DNA of 64,000 nucleotides from an uncultured Alphaproteobacteria bacterium (lineage in GTDB: Bacteria; Pseudomonadota; Alphaproteobacteria; CAAHEQ01; UBA3637), in contig CALXVP010000006.1 of the NCBI GenBank assembly GCA_944392125.1, forward strand, positions 32,100 through 96,099, written 5' to 3'. The translations under genes and the position numbers were made by a program. Shown here piece after piece: positions 37,037 to 45,578 of this stretch; position 1 is the first letter of the stretch, and each line of letters begins with the position of its first letter. The notes under the pieces were generated by a model. The model searched no databases. It saw only the letters and a program-made list of their open reading frames with translations, and was not told the DNA's origin.

Positions 37037-37917
37037 AACAAATTACACTTGTTGCTCCGGCATCACCGATTGACTTATCCGAATCGGAAAAAGAAACTAT
37101 CATCAACTGGTTTAATACGAACGGCTTTCAAGCCCGATTTGCACCGCATTGTTTTGAGCAGGATCGCTTTTTAGCCGGATCGGATAAAGATCGCGCCGAA
37201 GATTTAAATAATGCGTTTGCTGATGAAGCAACCGACATTATTATTGCATTACGGGGCGGATACGGCAGTCCGCGCGTGCTGGATAAATTAGATTATAAGA
37301 TGATTCGCAAAAATAAAAAACCGTTTTTCGGATTCAGTGATTTAACGGCCCTGCAAATGGCGTTATATCATCGTTGCGAATTGATTACCTACACGGGATT
37401 TAATGCCAATTTTATTTTAAACCCCATTCAAAGCCGTATGGAAAAAACATTGCTCCAAGCACTTAATCAACAACCGTTGAGTCTATCCGGGCTCAAAGAA
37501 CTCATCCCCGGAACGGCTTATGCGCGCGTGCTCGGCGGTACACTCACCATGTTAACAGGGTTACTCGGCACCTCTTATATGCCGGATTTAACGGATTGTA
37601 TTTTAGTTATTGAAGATGTGCATGAAGAACCGTATCGGATTGATCGTATGCTTAATCAATTACGTTTGGCCGGCGCACTTTCGCAATTATCGGGCGTTAT
37701 TTTGGCAGATTGTGCCGACTGTGTTGCCAAAGATAAAGCCGACGGAACCGTTCATGAAGTATTGCACGATTATTTCGGGAATAAAAAGATTCCGGTTGTA
37801 ACACACTTCCCATACGGGCATACACCGGATCACATCGTTTTCCCGCTCGGACAAAAAGCCCGTTTGGACGCAAACAAGGGCACCCTTGTTTTTGATAAAT
37901 ATGATAAATACGAATAA
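37033..37917 (+). CDS. ldcA: LD-carboxypeptidase (S66 family)
   Basis: Cytosolic serine peptidase that removes the terminal D-Ala from recycled murein tetrapeptides, giving the tripeptide that Mpl uses. The nucleophile is Ser102 in GFSDLTALQ; VIEDVHEEPYRIDRML carries the Glu and PYGHTPDHIVFPLG the His of the triad. 294 residues, normal length. ATGA overlap with the Mur ligase gene indicates coupled translation, a strong argument that both work in the same recycling route. Confidence 0.93.
   Translation: MKQITLVAPASPIDLSESEKETIINWFNTNGFQARFAPHCFEQDRFLAGSDKDRAEDLNNAFADEATDIIIALRGGYGSPRVLDKLDYKMIRKNKKPFFGFSDLTALQMALYHRCELITYTGFNANFILNPIQSRMEKTLLQALNQQPLSLSGLKELIPGTAYARVLGGTLTMLTGLLGTSYMPDLTDCILVIEDVHEEPYRIDRMLNQLRLAGALSQLSGVILADCADCVAKDKADGTVHEVLHDYFGNKKIPVVTHFPYGHTPDHIVFPLGQKARLDANKGTLVFDKYDKYE
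37871..37892 (+). terminator. Terminator-like hairpin in the end of ldcA
   Basis: AAACAAGG / CCTTGTTT pair perfectly around GCAC, followed by TT, inside the last codons of ldcA about 25 bases before the stop. A weaker CTCTTTT / AAAAGAG hairpin lies just after the gene. Either may end the transcript. Confidence 0.4.
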
Positions 37918-37985
37918 CCCTCTTTTTTAAAAGAGTATTCAAAAGAAACAATCAAAGAAAGCACTCAAATCGGAAAGGATAACGG

Positions 37986-40268
37986 ATGAAAACGGAATTA
38001 CTGGCACCTGCGGGGGATATAGAAGCGGCATACAGCGCCTTTTACTTTGGCGCAGATGCCGTTTATTTAGGATTGCGACGTTTCTCGGCACGCGCCGAAG
38101 CCATCAATTTTTCACCCGAAGACTTAGATGAAATCACGGCGTTTGCCCATGCGCATCAAAAAAAGGTATATGTGGCTTTAAATACATTAATGCAAGAAAA
38201 TGAACTGCCCGAATTGATGACGTATCTTCAAATTTGTGCCGATTGCAAGGTTGATGCGCTGATAACGCAAGATATCGGCGTGGCCCGCATTGTCAAAAAA
38301 GCCTTTCCGCAGTTGGTACTTCACGCCAGCACGCAAATGGCCATTCATAATTTGAGCGGGGCATTGGCTCTTAAAAAACTGGGATTTGAGCGCGTGGTCT
38401 TGGCGCGCGAACTTTCTTTGGCGGAAATACGCGAAATTCAACAAAAATCAGGTATGGAAGTAGAAGTTTTTGTTCACGGTGCACTTTGCTATTCATACAG
38501 CGGTTTATGTGCTTTTTCTTCCATGACAACCGCTCGCAGTGCCAATCGCGGAAAATGTGTTTATTCCTGTCGGGATACATTTAAAATGAACGGCAAGCAA
38601 TATCATCCTTTCTCCATGAAAGATTTGGCGTTAGAAAAGGATGTATGCGATTTAAAGGGTCTTTCACTTAAAATTGAAGGACGCAAGAAAAATGCGTTAT
38701 ATGTGGGCGCGGTAACCGACTATTACCGTCGTATCTTGGATACGGGGAAAATTGACGGCACTTTGTCCGATAACTTAAAGCAAATTTTTGCCCGCCCATG
38801 GACAAAATTGCATTTTCGCGGAAAGAATAAAGATGTGATTGAGCCCGATTTTGTCGGACACCGCGGTTTGCCCATCGGCACCGTATCAAAAGTTTTTAAC
38901 GGGGAGATAACGTTTAAAACGGCTAAGCCGATTGCCCGATATGACGGGATTCAAATAGATATTCCCGGCATGGAAAAACCGTTCGGTTTTTCTGCCGAGC
39001 ATTTAACACTGAACGGGAAAAGCGTATTTGAAGTGCCGGCCGATAAAACCGTCAGCATTAAACTACCGCCCAAGAGTCCGTTTATTCAAAAAGGAAGTGC
39101 CGTTTATTTGGCGTCATCAACACACGTGAAGAGCGCTTATCCTTACGAAAAACCAAAAAAGGGGCTTTATAGAAATAAACAAGCCGTTGAAATTGATATT
39201 TATGTCGGGTCTGCGGAAATAACGGCAGTATCGCAAGATGTTTCCGTTTCACTCACCGAATCACTCTCGCCCGCAAAAGATAACGAAAAAGTGATTAAGG
39301 CCATCAACGAATGTTTCCGAAAAACAGGCGATACGCCGTTTGAAACCACAAGCGTTCGCATTCATAATCCCGATCATTTATTTGTGCCCGTTTCTCTTTT
39401 AAATCAGTTGCGGAGAAACTTATTTGAGGCTTTATCGGCTCATATTCTGGAATCCAAAAAAATCCCTGCTCTGCCCGAAACACATCTGAAAAAAGGAGGC
39501 AGTTTAAATATAAAACCGAAATGGCGCTTAAAAACAGATGATGTTTCCGTGCTAAAGGGTGTTGATTTATCCACCGTTGATGAAGTATTGATTGAAATTT
39601 CCACGCACTCATCGCCTGATGATTTTTCATTTTTACCCAAAGAAAAAGTGCGGTTGGCACTGCCCGTTATCATTCGCTCACATGCGATTGAGAAAACCGT
39701 TCACCTCCTTTACGAACACGGTTATCATAAATGGCAAATCGGCAACTGGGGCGGATTGCGCCTCATTCCATCAAAGGCGGAAACGGATATTGATTTTGAT
39801 TCAACCATACCCGTTTTGAATACACAGGCGGCGGCATTTGCGCATGAGGCCGGTGCCGGCGGGATAACATGCAGTCCGGAAGATACGTATGATAATATTC
39901 AAAAATTGTTAGGCGCGGTTTTGCATACAACATTGATTGTTTATCAAGATACGCCTCTGTTTTTATCGGCTAATTGCATTCGTCCGAACACGTGCGCCGA
40001 ATGCACGCACCAAACGGAACGATATACGCTCTCCAACGGTAAAGAACGATTTGAAGCCGTTTCAAAAGAGTGTTTAACAACCGTCATTAAAAATGAGCCG
40101 TTTTATATCGGTCATTTGATTGGTAATTTGACGCCCGAATGGTTGCGTATGGATTTTTGCAATCGGGCTTACACGGCCACCCAAATCAATCACTTGATAC
40201 CGTTCATTCAGGCGGGCAAACCGTTAAAATCTTCTTATTCAGGCAATTTTAAAAAATCGTTTGCCTAA
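37986..40268 (+). CDS. U32-family protein, RlhA/YdcP-like
   Basis: A 760-residue U32 protein. The N-terminal TIM-barrel-like domain starts with ELLAPAGDIEAAYSAFYFGA and contains VEVFVHGALCYSYSGLCAFS and RSANRGKCVYSCR, the conserved cysteine region of U32. The long C-terminal half matches the DUF3656-bearing branch; E. coli RlhA of this family makes 5-hydroxycytidine at 23S rRNA C2501. A further Cys group (NTCAECTH) lies near the C-terminus. AAAGGA precedes the ATG. Peptidase activity of the family is doubtful. The RNA-modification role is transferred from the family. Confidence 0.85.
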   Translation: MKTELLAPAGDIEAAYSAFYFGADAVYLGLRRFSARAEAINFSPEDLDEITAFAHAHQKKVYVALNTLMQENELPELMTYLQICADCKVDALITQDIGVARIVKKAFPQLVLHASTQMAIHNLSGALALKKLGFERVVLARELSLAEIREIQQKSGMEVEVFVHGALCYSYSGLCAFSSMTTARSANRGKCVYSCRDTFKMNGKQYHPFSMKDLALEKDVCDLKGLSLKIEGRKKNALYVGAVTDYYRRILDTGKIDGTLSDNLKQIFARPWTKLHFRGKNKDVIEPDFVGHRGLPIGTVSKVFNGEITFKTAKPIARYDGIQIDIPGMEKPFGFSAEHLTLNGKSVFEVPADKTVSIKLPPKSPFIQKGSAVYLASSTHVKSAYPYEKPKKGLYRNKQAVEIDIYVGSAEITAVSQDVSVSLTESLSPAKDNEKVIKAINECFRKTGDTPFETTSVRIHNPDHLFVPVSLLNQLRRNLFEALSAHILESKKIPALPETHLKKGGSLNIKPKWRLKTDDVSVLKGVDLSTVDEVLIEISTHSSPDDFSFLPKEKVRLALPVIIRSHAIEKTVHLLYEHGYHKWQIGNWGGLRLIPSKAETDIDFDSTIPVLNTQAAAFAHEAGAGGITCSPEDTYDNIQKLLGAVLHTTLIVYQDTPLFLSANCIRPNTCAECTHQTERYTLSNGKERFEAVSKECLTTVIKNEPFYIGHLIGNLTPEWLRMDFCNRAYTATQINHLIPFIQAGKPLKSSYSGNFKKSFA

Positions 40269-40353
40269 ATAAATGTCTTGATTTTAAAAAGCGAATACCG
40301 TATGTTAAAATCAGTGAGATGACAGCATAACCCGTATTTAAAGGAGATAAAAG

Positions 40354-41208
40354 ATGATTAAAAAATTATTTAAGTGGTTATTTATTTTAATTTTTATTTT
40401 ATGCTTGGGCGTTGTCGGCATTTATATGTATGCCGGTGAAATCGTGAAATTCAGCGTTGAGAAATTTTTACCCGAAGTAACGCAAACGAATGTGCAATTA
40501 AATCGGGTAGATTTATCTTTATTAAAAGGGCATGTCGGCGTCTACGGATTAAGCATTGCCAACCCGCAGGGCTATGGGGCGGATGATGCTTTTTCGCTCA
40601 AACAAATTTCCGTTTCGTTTGACCCGAAAAGTGTATTGACCGATAAAATTATCATCAATCAAATTTTGATAGACGGCACGCATGTTTCCGCGGAAGCGAC
40701 CTATCAAAACGGCAAAATCACTTCCAATTTAACACAAATTCAACAAAATGTGGAGAGTTATTTAAATAAAGTCAATGCGTCTTCCAATCAAAAGGCATCT
40801 GAAAGCAAATCGCAAGCCCAAACGGGAAATACCGAAGGAAGTGCCGGAAAACAAGTTGTTATCCGCGATTTGCAAATCAACAATTCCGAACTGACCGTTG
40901 GTGTGATGAAGCAAGTTGTTTCCGCTTCTTTACCCGATATTCAAAAAAAGAACATCGGTGAGCAAGGGCAAGAATTTTCATGGAAAGATGCCGTTGCCTA
41001 TATTTTCAACTTAATTTCCGCCGAATCGGTTAAAGGCACTGTGGGTGCTGTGCAAAAAGCCTTGCGTCAAGGTGCGTTACAAATTGTCGGAACGGCAAAA
41101 GATACATTGAATGCCGTTAAAGAATCAGCCAAAGAATCTGCCGATAACGCTGTTAAGGACATAACGGGAAATGCCGTTGATGCCGTTAAAGGCTTATTCG
41201 GGAAATAA
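40354..41208 (+). CDS. AsmA-like membrane-anchored protein
   Basis: A 284-residue protein with one N-terminal membrane helix (about residues 8-27) and a periplasmic part resembling the AsmA/DUF748 type: LNRVDLSLLKGHVGVYGLSI, ISVSFDPKSVLTDKIIINQI, then ITSNLTQIQQN. The middle is Ser/Gln-rich; the C-terminal third is an Ala/Lys-rich helix with heptad-like KESAKESADNAVKD repeats. AAGGAG precedes the ATG. AsmA-type proteins bridge or organise the envelope and may move lipids. A hairpin terminator follows. Confidence 0.7.
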   Translation: MIKKLFKWLFILIFILCLGVVGIYMYAGEIVKFSVEKFLPEVTQTNVQLNRVDLSLLKGHVGVYGLSIANPQGYGADDAFSLKQISVSFDPKSVLTDKIIINQILIDGTHVSAEATYQNGKITSNLTQIQQNVESYLNKVNASSNQKASESKSQAQTGNTEGSAGKQVVIRDLQINNSELTVGVMKQVVSASLPDIQKKNIGEQGQEFSWKDAVAYIFNLISAESVKGTVGAVQKALRQGALQIVGTAKDTLNAVKESAKESADNAVKDITGNAVDAVKGLFGK

Positions 41209-41238
41209 GTATACAACTCAGTAATCATAAAATGAACG

Positions 41239-41277
41239 GAGCCGATTACGGAATGTAATCGGCTCTGCTTATTTTAT
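41239..41277 (+). terminator. Terminator after the AsmA-like gene
   Basis: Perfect 11-bp stem GAGCCGATTAC / GTAATCGGCTC with a 5-base loop, then a moderately T-rich tail, 30 bases after the stop. Confidence 0.7.
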
Positions 41278-41454
41278 CATCTCTTTTATCGGGCGCGAGG
41301 GGTTATTATCTCAACAATTCGAGGCACGCAATATGTGTTTTGCACGCTATCATAAAGCCACCGTTTCTCATCTCTTTAATCTCTCCTGAATATAGATAGG
41401 AAAGCCACTATACCTGCTGTCGGTAACCCAACAAGCATTCAAAAAATTAAAATA

Positions 41455-41631
41455 TAATACATGAAAATAAAAGGTGGGAAAAGGTGTTGAACAACGACAC
41501 ACTAACACACCTTTTCCCTTCCGAACGGAGCCATAGGGAGACGAACCCCGTCCGGAATAGCTAATCAAAAGAAGAAATGGCGCTTCATAACTTGATACCT
41601 CTTAACCATGCCAACGCTTATTTCTTGTTTT
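41455..41631 (-). ncRNA. Candidate structured RNA I
   Basis: On the minus strand a TATAAT (41638-41643) is followed by about 175 bases without a supportable protein frame. They contain two adjacent hairpins: CCGGACGG / CCGTTCGG (41521-41555) and a perfect 12-bp stem GGGAAAAGGTGT / ACACCTTTTCCC (41476-41518), then CCTTTTATTTT as a termination tail. The -35 region is weak. No known RNA class is recognised. The second hairpin might alternatively be only a terminator. Confidence 0.4.
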
Positions 41632-41799
41632 GAACTTATTATAGAATCTATTATGTGAATGAATGGCAGATTCTAAAATAAACTCAAAATTCATATAGAA
41701 TATATATTGTTTTCCTCGTGTAAATTTCAAGAGATGCCGACACAAATATTTTGAAATTTTTTTCTTTTAAACTCCGGTTTTCCGTTTTCCCTCCGTCTA

Positions 41800-41835
41800 T
41801 AAATAAAACCGCCTGATGCAGGCGGTCGGAGAGTT
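41800..41835 (-). terminator. Terminator of candidate RNA II
   Basis: ACCGCCTG / CAGGCGGT with a 3-base loop, followed on the minus strand by TTTTATTTAT. The plus strand lacks a T-run, so transcription here is toward lower coordinates. Confidence 0.75.
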
Positions 41836-42085
41836 CATAAATCATATCTGCTTCAATGACTCTTCTAGCCTTTCAAGCCAAAATATGGCCCTTGAACATT
41901 CGCTAAAAGCCCCCCGACCATATTTCTATGAATCGGGGATATATTTGCCACTTTCTCTTCCGAGCTGAGCGACATAACGATGCTATACCCTAACACCGAA
42001 GCAGACACGAGCCTATGACAGCCCTTTCACACCTTCACAGGTATCATTGCAAAGCGCACCTTCGCAACTTCTGGAACTCTACAAT
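41805..42085 (-). ncRNA. Candidate structured RNA II
   Basis: About 270 bases on the minus strand with a closing helix AGAGTTC / GAACTCT near its two ends. Internal hairpins include TTGCGAAG / CTTTGCAA, ATACCT-GTGA-AGGTGT, CTC-GGAA-GAG, and a long CCCCGA / TCGGGG helix capped by CATA-GAAA-TATG. Tetraloops of GNRA type are typical of stable functional RNAs. A strong terminator follows. Conserved cores of RNase P RNA, tmRNA and SRP RNA are absent. It may also be a 3' UTR of the BON gene at 42215. Confidence 0.5.
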
Positions 42086-42214
42086 ATGATTTTTTGAATT
42101 GCAAGCATTTTTTTCATATTTATTAAAATAAATTCAAAACCGCTGTTTTAAGAAGAAAAAATTGCAGAATTATCTTAATCACACTACTTTATACATAAAA
42201 AAATTTAATCTGCT

Positions 42215-42811
42215 TTAATTTTCTTTTGCGAATCGTGTGAGGATAACAACGTCATCAACATTCACCGTATTCTTAATAACGGCCACAACGTTATTTAACT
42301 CCGTTTGATTTTGAGAAATCCCCATTAAATACACTACGCCGTTTTCCATCGTAATCTTGTAGTTCACGGAGGAAACGCCTCGCGTAATGGATAATTCATA
42401 CCTGATTTTGGCCGAAACCAAAGCATCTTCGTTTACTTTTTCAATGGAAAGCGGTTCATCCAGCCGAATATAATTATATACTTTTTCAACACCATCCGTT
42501 TGCCAAACCGTTTTAACAACCTCGTCAATATATGTTTCATCCGGCAAAGCCCCGTTCAACAAAACGCTCCCTTCAAAAACCGTTAATTCTATATCAACCG
42601 CATAGCTTAATTTGCGTTGCGATAACGCATTGCGAATCGCGATATTTAATTTTGTATCATTATAATCATCCGAAAGCGATCGATCATCCATTAAAACAGA
42701 TGCCACTTTATGCGATGCCGAAAAAATTGTGCCCGCCCATTGGCAACCCGCGACGGTGAATAAACACGCAACACAAACACCAACTTTTAATGCCTCACAT
42801 ATTTTTTTCAC
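42215..42811 (-). CDS. BON-domain outer-membrane lipoprotein
   Basis: The GTG at 42811 is chosen: it overlaps the yraN stop (GTGA) and has GGAGGG four bases upstream. The 198-residue product starts with a lipoprotein signal (KKICEALKVGVCVACLFTVAGC, Cys23 lipidated). Two BON domains follow, with GSVLLNGALPDE and GVVYLMGISQNQ as typical loops. DolP-like proteins of this type protect the outer membrane. In gammaproteobacteria too, yraN and a BON lipoprotein (yraP) sit next to rsmI, which supports the call. Confidence 0.88.
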   Translation of the reverse strand: MKKICEALKVGVCVACLFTVAGCQWAGTIFSASHKVASVLMDDRSLSDDYNDTKLNIAIRNALSQRKLSYAVDIELTVFEGSVLLNGALPDETYIDEVVKTVWQTDGVEKVYNYIRLDEPLSIEKVNEDALVSAKIRYELSITRGVSSVNYKITMENGVVYLMGISQNQTELNNVVAVIKNTVNVDDVVILTRFAKEN

Positions 42812-43185
42812 ATAACCCTCCACGCATTGACAATGTGTCGCGGTAAAAAATGATAATCGCTGAATAAAATCGCATCGTATCGCATCTGATAGCCATTATA
42901 CTCGGGATGTTCCTTTAAAAAAACAGCCGATGCTCTAACAACCCGCATTTGATTTTCTATGGTAATGGCTTCGGCCGATAAATGATATGTCCGCCGTTTC
43001 TTCACTTCAAAGAAAACAATAGTTTTGCCTTTTTTCATAATCAAATCAATTTCGCCGGCACCCGTTCCGCGTTTAACCGTGTAATTTCTTGCCACAAAAC
43101 GGTAGCCTTTCAATCTTAAATACCAAAGGGCAATCGTTTCGGCAAAATGCCCCGTTTGATATGCTGTTTGCGTTTTTTGCTTCAT
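42808..43185 (-). CDS. yraN: UPF0102 family protein YraN
   Basis: A 125-residue protein with an endonuclease-like fold: AETIALWYLRLKGYRFVARN, then GEIDLIMKKGKTIVFFEVKKR, the E-D-ExK pattern of the restriction-nuclease superfamily. The biological role is not settled. Start and stop both overlap neighbours by four bases (rsmI and the BON gene), so the three are one translationally coupled operon. Confidence 0.92.
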   Translation of the reverse strand: MKQKTQTAYQTGHFAETIALWYLRLKGYRFVARNYTVKRGTGAGEIDLIMKKGKTIVFFEVKKRRTYHLSAEAITIENQMRVVRASAVFLKEHPEYNGYQMRYDAILFSDYHFLPRHIVNAWRVM

Positions 43186-44009
43186 TCTTCCAATTCCAAC
43201 ACACGCTTATACACCGCTTTTTTCTTTTCCCCCGTTAACCCGACAACAATATCCACCGTATCGCGCACGGAATGCGTTTTAAGCGTTTGCGCAATCAATT
43301 TATCCATATCGGCCGTTGACGGCTTTTCCGCATCATCATCGGCTTTGGCAATAACCAACACCATCTCGCCACGCGGTTCGTGTTCAGGCGCTCCATAATA
43401 ATCCAGCAAGGATTGCACGGTTCCGTTTCGCGTTTCCTCAAACTTCTTCGTAATTTCCCGCACAACCGCCATTTCCCGATTACCCAACACCGCCAATATA
43501 TCCCGCAAGGTATCGCCCAACCGATTAGCCGTTTCATAAAAAATAAGCGTGCCGGGAATAGTGCGATAATTTGATAACATTTGCTGTCTTGCCCCTGTTT
43601 TCGGTGGCAAAAACCCACCGAAAAAGAAAGCGTTGGATGGCAATCCGGATAATTGCAACGCCGATAAAACCGCATTGGCTCCCGGAACGGTTGTAACGGG
43701 AATTCCCTGCGCCCGACATTCCCTAACCAACTTATACCCCGGGTCGGATATCAGCGGTGTGCCTGCATCAGAAACCAAAGCAATCTTCACACCTTTTTTT
43801 AATTTGGCAATCAACTTCGGCCTGGCCGAATCGGCATTATGTTCATGATACGGCGTCATGGCCGTAACTTTAATTCCCAGCAACGAAAAAAGTTGCCCGC
43901 TTGTGCGTGTATCCTCGCAGGCCACTAAATCCACACTTTCCAACGTCTGACGCGCCCGCTCGGAAAAATCACCGAGGTTCCCGATCGGTGTTGAAACCAG
44001 ATATAACAT
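43182..44009 (-). CDS. rsmI: 16S rRNA 2'-O-methyltransferase (C1402)
   Basis: Tetrapyrrole-methylase-fold enzyme of 275 residues using SAM to methylate C1402 of 16S rRNA. Motifs: YLVSTPIGNLGDFSERA, ACEDTRTS, ALVSDAGTPLISDPGY, PGANAVLSAL and FYETANRL. First gene of the rsmI-yraN-BON operon, divergent from the LppC-type lipoprotein gene at 44100. Confidence 0.97.
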   Translation of the reverse strand: MLYLVSTPIGNLGDFSERARQTLESVDLVACEDTRTSGQLFSLLGIKVTAMTPYHEHNADSARPKLIAKLKKGVKIALVSDAGTPLISDPGYKLVRECRAQGIPVTTVPGANAVLSALQLSGLPSNAFFFGGFLPPKTGARQQMLSNYRTIPGTLIFYETANRLGDTLRDILAVLGNREMAVVREITKKFEETRNGTVQSLLDYYGAPEHEPRGEMVLVIAKADDDAEKPSTADMDKLIAQTLKTHSVRDTVDIVVGLTGEKKKAVYKRVLELEE

Positions 44010-44038
44010 AAAAACTCCGTTCTATAAAGAGATTACTC

Positions 44039-44067
44039 TTGAAATTTAATATGATATGGAGTATATC
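44039..44067 (+). promoter_or_regulatory. Promoter of the LppC-type gene
   Basis: TTGAAA, 17 bases, TATATC, about 33 bases before the start codon at 44100. Confidence 0.6.
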
Positions 44068-44099
44068 AAAAAGAAAAGCAGATGAAAAGGATTTTTTTA

Positions 44100-45299
44100 A
44101 TGTTCAAAAGATTATTTGTATTTTGTTTAGTGTGTTTGGTATGCGGTTGCGGGCAAACGATTCGTTTATTGCCCACAAATCGGGATTTTGTTGAATCCAA
44201 AACGGTGCCGACGCATGAGGTTTCCAAAACAAAAACAGCCATGTTGTTACCGTTGACGGGTAGCCGAGCCGTTGTGGGGGAGAATTTTCAAAATGCGGCA
44301 TTGATGTCGGGCTTGGAGCGATCCGTTGAAACAACGGAAGTTTTATTCTTTGATACGAAAGGCACGCCGGAAGGAACAACCGAGGCTTATAGGCAAGCCA
44401 TGCTGGAATCGCCGGACGTGGTGTTGGGGCCTGTATTTGCTTCGGAAGTAAAAGCCGTTCGGGCCGAAAACCCGACGCAACCGGTTATTTCTTTTACCTC
44501 CGATTCTTCCGTTCTCGGTGATAATATTTACTCTTTGGCTTTACTCATACCGCAACAAATCAACCGCGTTGTTGAATATGCCTGCACGCATGGGCAACGG
44601 CGAATCGCGCTTATCGGTCCGCAAGATAAAACGGGTGAAATTGTTATTCAGTCGTTTGAAAAAGCCATTCAATTATGTCCCAGTATGCAAATCACGAAAA
44701 TCTCTCTCTATCAGCCGAATGCCACGGATTTAACAACGCCCGTGCAACGCATTGCACCGCCGTTGATTGATGCACGCCGTAAAAACCTGACGGAATGGGA
44801 AAAAGAATTACTCCGCAATCCCTCGGCCGAACGGCTTTCTTTTGATGCTTTGTTCATTTTTGAAAGTGGCGTTAAATTAGAGCAACTTGTTTCTATTTTG
44901 TATTATTATGATGTTACACCGCAAATCGTGCCGTTCTACGGACTTGCCACACTCCGCCAAACACGGATTGATCAATTAACGGGCGCTTATTTTGCCGATA
45001 TTCCGCAATATCGGATAGAGATGTTTAAGCGCAACTATCAAGACGCCTTCGGGAAAGCCCCGTTACCGATTGCATCATTCGGATATGATGCCGTATCCCT
45101 CGTATCCTTTTTATCACAGGAAAATGTTTTAGACGAATCGGCATTGATTGATCCCATCGGCTATAACGGCATGAACGGCCGTTTCCGTTTGAATCCGGAC
45201 GGCACAAACGATAGATTGCTGGATATGTTCCAACTTCAAGGTAAAGGAAAAGCCGTTGTTGTGGAGCAAGCACCTGCCGAGTTTAACACGCAAAATTAA
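44100..45299 (+). CDS. LppC-family lipoprotein, penicillin-binding protein activator-like
   Basis: A 399-residue periplasmic lipoprotein; the lipobox is LVCG-C with Cys17 lipidated. The ATG at 44100 has AGGA eight bases upstream, better than an ATG 18 bases earlier. The mature part has the periplasmic-binding-protein fold seen in LpoA: AMLLPLTGSRAVVGENFQNAA, VVLGPVFASEVKAV, PVISFTSDSSVL and FGYDAVSLV. LpoA stimulates PBP1A in gammaproteobacteria; in alphaproteobacteria the partner is uncertain. Divergent from rsmI, a common arrangement. Confidence 0.87.
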   Translation: MFKRLFVFCLVCLVCGCGQTIRLLPTNRDFVESKTVPTHEVSKTKTAMLLPLTGSRAVVGENFQNAALMSGLERSVETTEVLFFDTKGTPEGTTEAYRQAMLESPDVVLGPVFASEVKAVRAENPTQPVISFTSDSSVLGDNIYSLALLIPQQINRVVEYACTHGQRRIALIGPQDKTGEIVIQSFEKAIQLCPSMQITKISLYQPNATDLTTPVQRIAPPLIDARRKNLTEWEKELLRNPSAERLSFDALFIFESGVKLEQLVSILYYYDVTPQIVPFYGLATLRQTRIDQLTGAYFADIPQYRIEMFKRNYQDAFGKAPLPIASFGYDAVSLVSFLSQENVLDESALIDPIGYNGMNGRFRLNPDGTNDRLLDMFQLQGKGKAVVVEQAPAEFNTQN

Positions 45300-45360
45300 A
45301 TAACCGCTTGATTTAATGCGTTGCATAATTCATTGCCAAATGAATTGCAAATGCTATTAT

Positions 45361-45437
45361 GAACTTCGTTGCCGAAAATGGACTGCATAATTCTTGGCGG
45401 AATAAATCAAGAACTTTGTTGTCGGAAACGGATTGCA
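45361..45437. repeat. Degenerate 50-base tandem repeat
   Basis: GAACTTCGTTGCCGAAAATG at 45361 and GAACTTTGTTGTCGGAAACG at 45411 align with a 50-base period and a few changes; a third weaker copy may follow. The 45300-45518 spacer has no gene. Confidence 0.55.
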
Positions 45438-45518
45438 ACCTTTGTTGCAGAATGTGATTTCCCAAACCACTTATAAAATTCGTTGAAAAACAAAATCGTG
45501 CAATCGGCAAATTAAAAA

Positions 45519-45548
45519 AAACAGAAAGAATCTTCTTCCTTTCTGTTT
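45519..45548. terminator. Bidirectional terminator between lppC and the UDG gene
   Basis: Perfect 10-bp stem AAACAGAAAG / CTTTCTGTTT with a 10-base loop. An eight-base T-run on the minus strand makes it strongest for the UDG gene; the plus side is also T-rich. Confidence 0.8.
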
Positions 45549-45578
45549 CTCTGTTTGTGAGGTCGATACCTTATGCAA

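Noticed and set aside
41521..41555. tmRNA or tRNA T-arm, suggested by GGACGGGGTTCG and TGGCTCC
   Set aside because: The T stem does not pair properly, CCA is absent, and no matching acceptor strand or tag sequence is found nearby.
41368..41568. 66-codon minus-strand frame
   Set aside because: It runs through both strong hairpins of candidate RNA I and has no plausible start site.
41805..42085. RNase P RNA, SRP RNA or 6S RNA
   Set aside because: RNase P core GAGGAAAGTCC and the SRP loop sequence GTCAGG...GGAAGGAAGCAG are missing; CTC-GGAA-GAG resembles the SRP tip only superficially. The 6S shape does not fit the many side hairpins.
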